NCBI GenBank assembly: GCA_035452965.1
Contig: DAOTCE010000048.1
Span: 1 to 33,949, forward strand
Direction of reading: 5' to 3'
Length of the DNA: 33,949 nucleotides
Source: Candidatus Paceibacterota bacterium
GTDB taxonomy: Bacteria; Verrucomicrobiota; Verrucomicrobiia; Limisphaerales; UBA8199
In this document: positions 22,617-29,778 of the stretch, piece by piece
Layout: every line of letters begins with the position of its first letter
How positions within the stretch are numbered: the stretch's first letter is position 1
The notes under the pieces: model-generated
Told to the model about the DNA's origin: nothing
The model's input: the letters and a program-made list of their open reading frames with translations, nothing else
Databases searched by the model: none
Position numbers and translations under genes: made by a program

Positions 22617-25600
22617 CTACCAAGGACGGCGCATACGGTAAAACACGTTTACCTGCTGCGAATCCAGCGGGACGTCCAAGGTGGTTGCGTTGTCCGATCC
22701 CGGCACGTCATACCAAGCGTTCGAGTCGGTAACGCTTACGGAATTGGACTGGATGAGCCACCCGGCATATTCGGGTGGCCAGGTGAGGGTTAAGGTCGTG
22801 CCAGTTACGGTATAACTGATGTTGGTTGGGTCATTGGCAACAGTCGACACGACGCGCAGGACACCGCTGGTGGGTTGGAACACCCACTGCAGATCTGGCG
22901 AACTCAGCGTGGGGAGGGAATTAGTGGCGAAATTGCCCGCGGTGGTTGTGGCACTGAACAACTGGAAGTGGTCGCCGAGCGCAAGCGTGCCGGAAAGATT
23001 GGTCACCGTGAGGGTGCCGCCATAGGTGAGGGTAGTGATGTTGGTGACGGCATCGCAGGTGCCCAAGTCCTTGTTGATTTGGATCTGGGTGAAGCTGTCG
23101 GCGGCCAAAGTAAGCTGGTTCTTGAGTCTGAGCGGGCCGACGTCAATGTTCTGCGGAGCAAGCGTGGCACCCGACTGAATAGCAACCGGACCGTTGATCG
23201 TCCCGTGTCCGCCCAAACTGCCGTTGATCACTGTCACAGCGGACGCGTTTGCGAAGGTTCCATCGACCAACAGCACGCCGTTGCTGACGGTGGTGGTTCC
23301 GGTGTGATAGCAACCGCCGGTCAGGGTGAGCTTGCCGCTGCCGACCTTCGTCAGAGCAAATTCCCGGTAGCCGGCACTATTCGCACCGATGACCCCGCCG
23401 TAGGAACTGTCGGTGTTTAGCGCGCCAATCTCGAAAGTGACGCCGGTGATGTTCTGCGCAATGCCGATCATGCCGCCGCCAGTCCCGCTGGTCAAAGCTC
23501 CCATCCTGACGGTTGCATTATTGGCCCCAGCCCAATTGAGGAAGGTGCATGAGGTTGTGCGGCCTTCCGTATAAACGATGGCGCGGCTGAAGTCGCTGGC
23601 AGCGCCCTGGATTGTCAGGTAGGTGGAGGACGCGCCAAGACCATTCCCGTATCCGAGAGTGCCGGAGAATCCGCTCCAATCACCTGTCACGGCAACCGAT
23701 TTCCCGCCACTGGTGCCGGTCCGGCCGAAGTAGGCTACCCCCGCTCCGGTGAAGTTGCCGGTGAAGGACGCTCCTGCAGTGGTAGCGTTCTGCAAGTATA
23801 GGGTGCCCGAAGCGATGTGGACGTTGTTAGCAAGTGTGTAATTATCGCTCAACGCCAGGGTGACGGTGTTGCCGGCACCGCTGTCGTTTGTGATGGCTCC
23901 GGAGCCCAGAGCCGTGGCGCTGCCCATGGTGACGGTCGCGGCGCCAGCAGGACTGAAGGTGGTGCCGCCGGCGTAAGAGTTGGCACCGCTGAGAGTCAGC
24001 GCTCCGACACCCGTTTTTGAGAGCTTGCCGTTGCCGCTAATCGCCCCCGAGCAGGTTTGTTCCGACGGATTGGCAAATATCAATGCCGCATTGTTGGCGA
24101 TGTCGCCCGCAAGTGAGCCGTTGACCGTGGTGCCATCGCCAAGTTGCAGCGTTCCGCCACTCAGCGTGACTGGTCCGCTTATGGTGTTCCCTGTGGCCAC
24201 AGTTAGTGTGCTGGGGCCTTTCTTTGTCAGGCTGCCAGCCCCGATGAGATAGCCGCCGCCCGCGAAGCTATACGTCTTGTTCGTGCTGTCGACCGTGATG
24301 GAATAAGGCGCGGGGGTTGCGTTTAAAGTTATCGCGGTATTCGGACCGGTAGCTGTATCATCAAAGACCACCGGGGGGCCGCCACCTCCTGTCTCGGTGT
24401 AATAGGCGCCAGTTTTCCAATTGGCGGTGCCGGAGATATCCCAATCGCCGTTCACGGTTCCATCCCAGACCAGAGGCGGGTTTTCCACATAGACGAGGAT
24501 GGTTCCGGTCGCGGTGTTGTTGGTTAACGTGGCATTAATGCCCGGTGGAGGTGTGAAGCTGAACGCAGCCATCTGATCTGCGCCGAGGGTGCCGTATTGA
24601 ATTAACGGCACCAACCCGACTGTCCCCTGCAACCCGATCAGGTTCAGGGTGACGGCGGTTGTGGGCTCGAACGCACCAGCGACCGTGATTACCGGGGTTG
24701 TGGGGTTGCCCAAGGTGCTGAAGTTGAGTTCGAGTGTGGAGCCTGCGGCAGCGGCAAGCGAAGACACGTTCAGAGTCGCGCCCGCGCCCGCTACCTTGAC
24801 TGACAGGGTGGCGCCGCCGGAAACTGAATAAGCTCCTGCCCCGGTGCTCGCAGTGGTCGTGGCCAGGCGGCCGCTGTTGACCGCCGCCCCTGCATAGGCG
24901 TTAGCTCCATTTAGATTCAGCGTGCCGCCGTCGAAGTTGATTGTCACCGGGCCTGTGAAGGTGTTATTCGCGTTCAGATTCAGAGTTCCGGTTCCAGCCA
25001 GAGTCAGCCCGTAGCCGTTGCCTCCGTCACTGATAATGCCGTTGAGGTTATTTGTGCCAGCCTGAACGGTCGCGGTTTGCGTCGCTCGAAGTATTATTGG
25101 GGCGGACAGGGTCAGTGTCCCGGGGCCGGCTTTGCTCAAATCCAGCGAATTGCCTCCGGCAATCGTAGTATTGGTAACGGAACCGGCCAGAGCCAACTCG
25201 TTGGCATTGCAGGTGATCACTGGATTGGCTGCGGTGACGGTCACGGGATAGTTGCCAAAACCCAATGACATGTAGCCGGAGAATGTAAAATCGCCGGAAA
25301 TCGTCAGCGGGGTCGCGGTGGCGAGCGCTCCGCCCACGCCGCTGTTTATTGTGCAGCCGGGCCCCAGCGTCAATGGCGCGCTGGCACCTGAAGCCCCCAG
25401 ACAGTTCGCGTGCCACAGGACAAGCTGGCCGCCATTAACGCTAACTCCGCCTGATACCCCTCCCGCACTGGCATTGAGGATATCTAACCGCCCGCTGTTC
25501 AAGACAATGGCGCCGGTTGTCAGCGAGGCGTTGTTGTTGAGATACCGAAGTTGTGTGGCGCCAGCCCCACTGAGGGTCAATGTCCGACCATTGAGCGCGG

Positions 25601-26183
25601 TGTATTGAGGCGATGCGCTCGGGTTGCAGTTCAGAGTGTTGTTGAGCCCGATATAGAAAGCCTGGTCGTTGTCCCGGATCTCGACCGTTCGCGTGCTGAT
25701 GGTCAGTTTGCGCGCAGTGCCACTGTCATCCATCACAACACCGTACAGGGTGCCGGGGGTTTGGTTCACGTTGGCACCATCCACGCCCTCGATCAGCGCA
25801 TAAGAGGCTGTGCCGCCGCTCGTGACGGTTATGTCTTTTGGTGACCCGGAAGCCCACCACGCGCCTAAATAGTAGGCGCTGTTCGGGTACGTGGGCTGCC
25901 GTGACCCGGTGAAGGTGGATTTGAAGCCTGCTACGTCCGTGTTGGCCGCGGCGCCACCGGCCGGCGAACCGGTCGTCCAGTTGGCGGTAGTGGCCCAGGC
26001 AACATTCGCGCCGGCCCCGCTCCAATCGGCCGAGGCTGCCTGTGCGGCGAAACCGCCGGCAGCGAGGAAGACTGCCGGCAGCAGCCGGAGCACGACGTGG
26101 GGCAAAAGCAGATGCTTGGCGGAGCGGGAACCCGGTACAGAGCCGGCATGGGGAACATTTATCAATTCCAACATTATCTTCAT
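22617..26183 (-). CDS. Secreted autotransporter-type beta-strand repeat protein with C-terminal module
   Basis: A 1188-residue protein with a long signal region (about 1-50; LLPAVFLAAGGFAAQAASA) and many passenger-type repeats: GPGTLTLSAPI, GTGTLNLNANNTFTGPVTINFDGGTLNLNGANAYAGAAV, GVGALTLSGANSYAGGTTF, GSGKLTLTGGCYHTGTTTVSNGVLLVDG. These form a beta-helix typical of adhesins or surface fibres. There is no C-terminal beta-barrel, so it is not a classical type V autotransporter. Instead the last 65 residues form the module ending GWLIQ...WYDVPGSD...VFYRMRRPW shared with two other proteins here. It lies downstream of the sigma factor and FecR-like gene, behind a 320-bp leader with several hairpins, suggesting it is a main target of that pair. 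Ligand or structural role unknown. Confidence 0.88.
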   Translation of the reverse strand: MKIMLELINVPHAGSVPGSRSAKHLLLPHVVLRLLPAVFLAAGGFAAQAASADWSGAGANVAWATTANWTTGSPAGGAAANTDVAGFKSTFTGSRQPTYPNSAYYLGAWWASGSPKDITVTSGGTASYALIEGVDGANVNQTPGTLYGVVMDDSGTARKLTISTRTVEIRDNDQAFYIGLNNTLNCNPSASPQYTALNGRTLTLSGAGATQLRYLNNNASLTTGAIVLNSGRLDILNASAGGVSGGVSVNGGQLVLWHANCLGASGASAPLTLGPGCTINSGVGGALATATPLTISGDFTFSGYMSLGFGNYPVTVTAANPVITCNANELALAGSVTNTTIAGGNSLDLSKAGPGTLTLSAPIILRATQTATVQAGTNNLNGIISDGGNGYGLTLAGTGTLNLNANNTFTGPVTINFDGGTLNLNGANAYAGAAVNSGRLATTTASTGAGAYSVSGGATLSVKVAGAGATLNVSSLAAAAGSTLELNFSTLGNPTTPVITVAGAFEPTTAVTLNLIGLQGTVGLVPLIQYGTLGADQMAAFSFTPPPGINATLTNNTATGTILVYVENPPLVWDGTVNGDWDISGTANWKTGAYYTETGGGGPPVVFDDTATGPNTAITLNATPAPYSITVDSTNKTYSFAGGGYLIGAGSLTKKGPSTLTVATGNTISGPVTLSGGTLQLGDGTTVNGSLAGDIANNAALIFANPSEQTCSGAISGNGKLSKTGVGALTLSGANSYAGGTTFSPAGAATVTMGSATALGSGAITNDSGAGNTVTLALSDNYTLANNVHIASGTLYLQNATTAGASFTGNFTGAGVAYFGRTGTSGGKSVAVTGDWSGFSGTLGYGNGLGASSTYLTIQGAASDFSRAIVYTEGRTTSCTFLNWAGANNATVRMGALTSGTGGGMIGIAQNITGVTFEIGALNTDSSYGGVIGANSAGYREFALTKVGSGKLTLTGGCYHTGTTTVSNGVLLVDGTFANASAVTVINGSLGGHGTINGPVAIQSGATLAPQNIDVGPLRLKNQLTLAADSFTQIQINKDLGTCDAVTNITTLTYGGTLTVTNLSGTLALGDHFQLFSATTTAGNFATNSLPTLSSPDLQWVFQPTSGVLRVVSTVANDPTNISYTVTGTTLTLTWPPEYAGWLIQSNSVSVTDSNAWYDVPGSDNATTLDVPLDSQQVNVFYRMRRPW

Positions 26184-26503
26184 AGTGGTTTTGTGATGTT
26201 TGCGTTAATGCGAGTTACTTTTCAGCGGAATGCCGAAAACGATGCTGTTGCGGTCCGTGGGCCAAATTCTGCGACTGGCGATTGTCGTCGGGATGGTGGA
26301 TCGCTGGTGGTTGGAAATGAAGGTGGCGGGGGCAATCCCTAACCCCCGCCACCTGCCCCATCTAGTCTGTCCCAACCCCAAATCCCGATAGTCGGGCCCC
26401 ACAGGTCGCAAGCTGGCTCGTAAGCCGATGCCACATAGCCATCGCCAGCATTCGCGCAAGCCTTTCGGCTGATCGCCCCAGTCGTCTTTCGCGTGAGCGC
26501 TGT
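26184..26503 (-). promoter_or_regulatory. Long intergenic leader with multiple potential RNA hairpins
   Basis: This 320-bp gap between the FecR-like gene and the beta-strand protein contains, in minus-strand order: AGCC-GAAA-GGCT (26459-26470, a GNRA-loop hairpin), a GCTGGC/GCCAGC stem (26444-26449 with 26412-26417) enclosing CGATG/CATCG, an alternative GGCT/AGCC pairing (26415-26418 with 26423-26426), CCCGA/TCGGG (26384-26396) and a 12-bp stem (26321-26354). Such density suggests a cis-regulatory or small RNA. No known riboswitch consensus was matched by eye. The rest (26184-26320) shows no clear promoter. Confidence 0.45.
26321..26354. terminator. 12-bp GC hairpin in the leader of the beta-strand protein gene
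   Basis: AGGTGGCGGGGG (26321-26332) and CCCCCGCCACCT (26343-26354) form a perfect 12-bp stem with a 10-base loop. On the minus strand it lies after the cluster of smaller hairpins and about 140 bp before the coding start. No T-tract follows on either strand, so it may be an attenuator stem, a terminator without a U-run, or a processing signal. Confidence 0.5.
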
Positions 26504-28081
26504 TCATGGGTTGCCTGCACCGGAAGCTGCCACGGGTGCGCCGCTGGCCGCCGGGAGAGCGGCGCTGCTGGGCTGGGGCGGAAAACGCACTTTCACCGAA
26601 ATGGAATCCGCATATTGGCCTGTGAACACTTTCCCCGGATGGATCTTGACCTTCCGGCCCCAGGCGCCGATGTGCAGGAGCAGGGATTTGGCTTCCGGCG
26701 CCAGTGGGGAAGTCAACTTAAGGCAGTGCCACTTATTCGGCTGGCTGCCTGCATAGAACCGCCCGGCGTTCTTGACAAGCTGCTCGCCCTGGTCCGGCTC
26801 CTCATTCTCGTCCACGGGGGCTTTTCGCTTGGGCACGGTCCACGCCGCGGCCGGGGTTCTGAAGACTTCGAGATTCATGCTGAACATGTCCCGGGTTGTG
26901 TCAGTCGGGTCCGGCTCTCCGGGGAGGGTGCAAAACCACGCCTCGACCTCGACGACTCCGGCGTTGGTCCCAAACTCGTCGCGAACGGCCCCCAAGTCCA
27001 CGAGCTGGAAGAGGTCGGAGACGCCCCGTGCGACCCGCTCCGGAGGGGGAGCCTTGCTGTCCTGCCTGGCCTCGCCGCGAACGAATTCCAACATCCCGCT
27101 GCCCGTATGCGGCTCAATGCCATTGGTTGAGGCGGTGATCTGGCAGATGTCACCGTGCCAGCGGCCAAAGGGTTTGGTGATCCGGGCGTCAGCATAGGGC
27201 CTGGCGCCGGGCTCGAAGTCGCCATCGCCCAAGAGGTTCTTGGTAACCCGCTCGGGCTGTGGGTAAAGCCCGGGACGAGGCGGGGCGGGTTTGATCGAGG
27301 CCGTTGCGGGGTCCAACAGAACCGCGCCACCCTGCTTGACCGATTCTTCATTTCCATTGCCGGCTTTTGCCGGCCGCACATCTACCTTCCCCTCAAAGAC
27401 CCGGGTCTCGGTGACGCCGTTCGACGCCACGTTCACGCCGAAGCGCGTGCCGCGGTCAATGATCTTGCCCGCGGGAGTTTCGACCGTAAAGCCGACCGCC
27501 CGCGGCGGCACCTCGGCGGCCATTTTGCCGCTCCACATGACGAGGCGGTCGGGCTCCGCCAGGTCGAATTGTGCCGGACCTTCCACCACCACCGTCGCGC
27601 CGTCCAGAAAGGCGAACTCGACCATGCCGGACGCGAGTTCGAGGGGACAATTGCGCAAGTTATCGCCAGGCTTGGGGGCAGGAGAGCCAGAGGCCCATTT
27701 GGCATCTATCGCCTGCTGCACCTGGCAAACGAACACGCGGGAGGGTTGGCTGGCGCCCGGCCGCGAGAAGAAGATCCAAGCCGTCACCAGCACAGCGACT
27801 ACCGCGGCCGCGGCGGCCAGCCGCCAGGCCCAGCTAAACCAGGCCTGGGGTAGTGTTACTACGTTGCTCGGAACCGGGGGTTGGTCCTTCTGCTCGTGCC
27901 GCAGCAAGGCCCAGTCGGCCAGACCGCCTTCCATGTCGCAGTAGAGGAACCAGAAGCGTCGGGCTTCGGGGCTGTTTTTAAGGCAATCCTGCAGGCGGCG
28001 GTGGTCCTCAGGGGCCAGCGTCGCGTTGTGCATGTCCACAAAGAGCCGGGCGAGTTCTTCTCTGTTCAAATCTTCCTTCAT
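26504..28081 (-). CDS. FecR-like anti-sigma factor with large periplasmic domain
   Basis: A 525-residue protein. Residues 1-60 form a helical anti-sigma N-terminus (REELARLFVDMHNATLAPEDHRRLQDCLKNSPEARRFWFLY), a transmembrane segment is at about 84-106, and a FecR domain at about 115-235 includes DGATVVVEGPAQFDL, SGKMAAEVPPRAVGFTVETPAG and IIDRGTRFGVNV. A further beta-rich domain of about 230 residues follows (NLLGDGDFEPGARPY...), possibly carbohydrate-binding. It should hold the neighbouring sigma factor at the membrane and release it upon a periplasmic signal. ATG 28081 is chosen because it overlaps the sigma stop by ATGA; the frame is open to 28117 with no better start. FecR is usually paired with TonB receptors, but none is visible here. 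Confidence 0.9.
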   Translation of the reverse strand: MKEDLNREELARLFVDMHNATLAPEDHRRLQDCLKNSPEARRFWFLYCDMEGGLADWALLRHEQKDQPPVPSNVVTLPQAWFSWAWRLAAAAAVVAVLVTAWIFFSRPGASQPSRVFVCQVQQAIDAKWASGSPAPKPGDNLRNCPLELASGMVEFAFLDGATVVVEGPAQFDLAEPDRLVMWSGKMAAEVPPRAVGFTVETPAGKIIDRGTRFGVNVASNGVTETRVFEGKVDVRPAKAGNGNEESVKQGGAVLLDPATASIKPAPPRPGLYPQPERVTKNLLGDGDFEPGARPYADARITKPFGRWHGDICQITASTNGIEPHTGSGMLEFVRGEARQDSKAPPPERVARGVSDLFQLVDLGAVRDEFGTNAGVVEVEAWFCTLPGEPDPTDTTRDMFSMNLEVFRTPAAAWTVPKRKAPVDENEEPDQGEQLVKNAGRFYAGSQPNKWHCLKLTSPLAPEAKSLLLHIGAWGRKVKIHPGKVFTGQYADSISVKVRFPPQPSSAALPAASGAPVAASGAGNP

Positions 28082-28623
28082 ACGATGTCGTGGCCTGCCA
28101 ACCGGCGCTCGATACATTGGGCCAGGAGGCGGCGGATCACATTCAGTTTGTTGTAAAGTGTTTGCGGGGCGCGCCCGAGCTGGGCGGCGAGCTTGGCGAT
28201 GCTGCCTTGCTCGAAATAAGCCTCTTCCACCAAATGGCGTCCCGAGTCATCCAGCTTCTCCAGGCACTGGTCCAGGGCCTCCCGCCTCGAATCCCCTTCC
28301 TCCAGGTCGGGCAGGCGCTCGGCCGCCAACTTCTCGAGCAGCTCGTCGTCGAACCAGAGGCGGGAACGGGCAGCGACGCGCTGGAAGTTGCGGACTTCGT
28401 AGAACGCGACGGTGCTGGCCCAGGCGAGAAAGTTGGTGCCCGGCTCGAAGGTGTCGAACCGCCGCCAGAGAATCAGGCTGACGCGTTGGAACACGTCCTC
28501 GGCATCCTGGCGGTTGCCCAGCAACGAAATCAGATAGGCCAAGAGTCGCCGATGCGCCTCGTTGAGCAGTTGCACAAACAGCTCGTGGCGGTCGGCTGAC
28601 GACTCAGGCACTTCGTGCATCAC
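28078..28623 (-). CDS. ECF-like RNA polymerase sigma factor (Rhodopirellula/Verrucomicrobium type)
   Basis: About 181 residues. Region 2 covers roughly 20-80 (RRLLAYLISLLGNRQDAEDVFQRVSLILWRRF, then NFLAWASTVAFYEVRNFQR), and region 4 with its helix-turn-helix covers roughly 125-172 (VEEAYFEQGSIAKLAAQLGRAPQTLYNKLNVIRRLLAQCIERRL). The compact two-domain layout and the FLAWA and APQTLYNKL motifs fit the family common in Planctomycetes and Verrucomicrobia. It is translationally coupled to the FecR-like gene and probably drives surface protein genes such as the downstream beta-strand protein. Starts are GTG 28623 or the adjacent ATG 28620; AAGG just upstream is close to both. Confidence 0.92.
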   Translation of the reverse strand: MMHEVPESSADRHELFVQLLNEAHRRLLAYLISLLGNRQDAEDVFQRVSLILWRRFDTFEPGTNFLAWASTVAFYEVRNFQRVAARSRLWFDDELLEKLAAERLPDLEEGDSRREALDQCLEKLDDSGRHLVEEAYFEQGSIAKLAAQLGRAPQTLYNKLNVIRRLLAQCIERRLAGHDIV

Positions 28624-28672
28624 CTTAGATACGTATGAAGGGGTTAATATCTACCGAATTTGCTTCCCGCCG

Positions 28673-28692
28673 ATTAGCAGGAAACTGCTAAT
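28673..28692. terminator. Hairpin after pseudopilin C
   Basis: ATTAGCAG (28673-28680) and CTGCTAAT (28685-28692) form a perfect 8-bp stem with a GAAA loop on the plus strand (TTTC on minus). It begins 4 bases after the TAG stop of pseudopilin C. No T-run follows, so termination is only possible; it separates that gene from the sigma factor 73 bp downstream. Confidence 0.5.
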
Positions 28693-28696
28693 TCAT

Positions 28697-29428
28697 CTAG
28701 TTCATATCTGCGCCCTGCAATCCGTTGGTAGTCCAGTCGAAATTATAACCGCCGGTCCTGCCGGGGTTGAGCTGCCGGAATCGCGCGAATTGCGAGTGAC
28801 CGTCAACGAACATGAGGCAGAGGCCTTTTTTGCCGTGGCCGACGGGGACGTCCACATCGGTAGTGCCGGCGTAGCAGGCACTTTCAGCCTTCCGAGTCGG
28901 ATACCGCACTTCGGCCAGTTTATGAACCCGTGGGATCATCCTGGTCTCGTCACCGTAGAACTGGTAGTAATAGTAATACGAGCAGGGGAAGAGGAGTTCG
29001 TTGGTGGATATGCCGGCGGTGGAGCCCCCTACCGAGACCCAGTCGAAGTTCCAGCCGCGCCTGCTATCGGCCAGGCAGCGAAAGAAGCTGCGGTTGTTGG
29101 TGCTGACGTAGGAATCGTAGAGCTTCAGCAGATCGACAAGCGGCATTTGCGCCCAGTTGCGGCCAGAGCTGGGAAAGCGGTCCGAGTTGTCATTCAGATA
29201 CATGAGGCTCGTCAGACCCAACTGATGGAGATTAGAGACGCAGTTGACGAGCTGAGCCTTGGATTTTGCCCGGGCGAGGGCGGGGAGTAATAGCGCCGCC
29301 AGAATGGCGATGATGGCGATGACGACCAGCAGTTCGATCAGGGTGAAAGCCCGCTCTTGTCGGCGGCATTGAGAGGTTGAAGCGGGGCAATCAGTACAGC
29401 CCGGATTCGGTTTGTGTGCGTGTTTCAT
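28697..29428 (-). CDS. Pseudopilin-like protein C with VDGH motif
   Basis: A 243-residue protein with prepilin motif ERAFTLIELLVVIAIIAILAALLLPALARAKSKAQ at about residues 26-61, after a 26-residue cysteine-containing pre-sequence. The C-terminal motif LCLMFVDGHSQFARFRQL is the standard H/DG signature of verrucomicrobial and planctomycetal pseudopilins and is better preserved than in proteins A and B. A tyrosine run (SYYYYYQFYG) lies at about 155-165. ATG 29428 is preferred over the frame's upstream start at 29464 because it leaves the usual short pre-sequence; no strong ribosome-binding site distinguishes them. It leads the minus-strand run, just upstream of the sigma factor, and could be separately transcribed. 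Confidence 0.87.
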   Translation of the reverse strand: MKHAHKPNPGCTDCPASTSQCRRQERAFTLIELLVVIAIIAILAALLLPALARAKSKAQLVNCVSNLHQLGLTSLMYLNDNSDRFPSSGRNWAQMPLVDLLKLYDSYVSTNNRSFFRCLADSRRGWNFDWVSVGGSTAGISTNELLFPCSYYYYYQFYGDETRMIPRVHKLAEVRYPTRKAESACYAGTTDVDVPVGHGKKGLCLMFVDGHSQFARFRQLNPGRTGGYNFDWTTNGLQGADMN

Positions 29429-29778
29429 GCGACTGGCTGATGGCTCAAGTGTACCTGAATCCATCTGGTTAACGTAAGAACCCTAGTAGTTTTACCAGCC
29501 GAATCTTGCTGTGCTGGGCTGCGCCCCAGGTCGAAGGGGGGTATGAATGCGCTTTCTACGGTAAGTCGACGTGGTTTGATACGTTACAGGGGTGACAGCC
29601 CAAGCGCTTAATAGCAGAGTTCACCTGACGCAAAAGCCCAAGGGCACGAAAGTTGTATTCGTGCAGCTTACTGCAAGGGCGGGCGCAGTGCCGTCGTGCG
29701 GTGGCCGGCGGTGGGGTCTTTGGGCATGTATCTACACCGTTTCGGCCGTTGTATTTTACCGGCTGCAGGGGTAGTTGA
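29429..29778. other. Divergent intergenic region between pseudopilin C and the GH95 gene
   Basis: About 350 bp that must contain promoters in both directions; no consensus -35/-10 pair stands out. A perfect hairpin GCACGAA-(7)-TTCGTGC lies at 29644-29664 and might be an operator. Short open frames here, including one of 60 codons at 29592-29774, show no recognisable protein features. Confidence 0.5.
29644..29664. promoter_or_regulatory. Candidate operator or hairpin upstream of GH95
   Basis: GCACGAA (29644-29650) and TTCGTGC (29658-29664) are perfect 7-bp inverted repeats with a 7-base spacer, about 115 bp before the GH95 start. The 14-bp centre-to-centre spacing would suit a dimeric regulator. 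There is no further support. Confidence 0.3.

Noticed and set aside
22617..26183. Classical type V autotransporter
   Set aside because: Passenger-type repeats are present but there is no C-terminal beta-barrel; the end is the soluble module shared with two other proteins.
26355..26500. c-di-GMP class I (GEMM) riboswitch
   Set aside because: The GAAA loop is present but the conserved core around GCAAAGCC and the receptor helix are missing; kept only as an unnamed structured leader.
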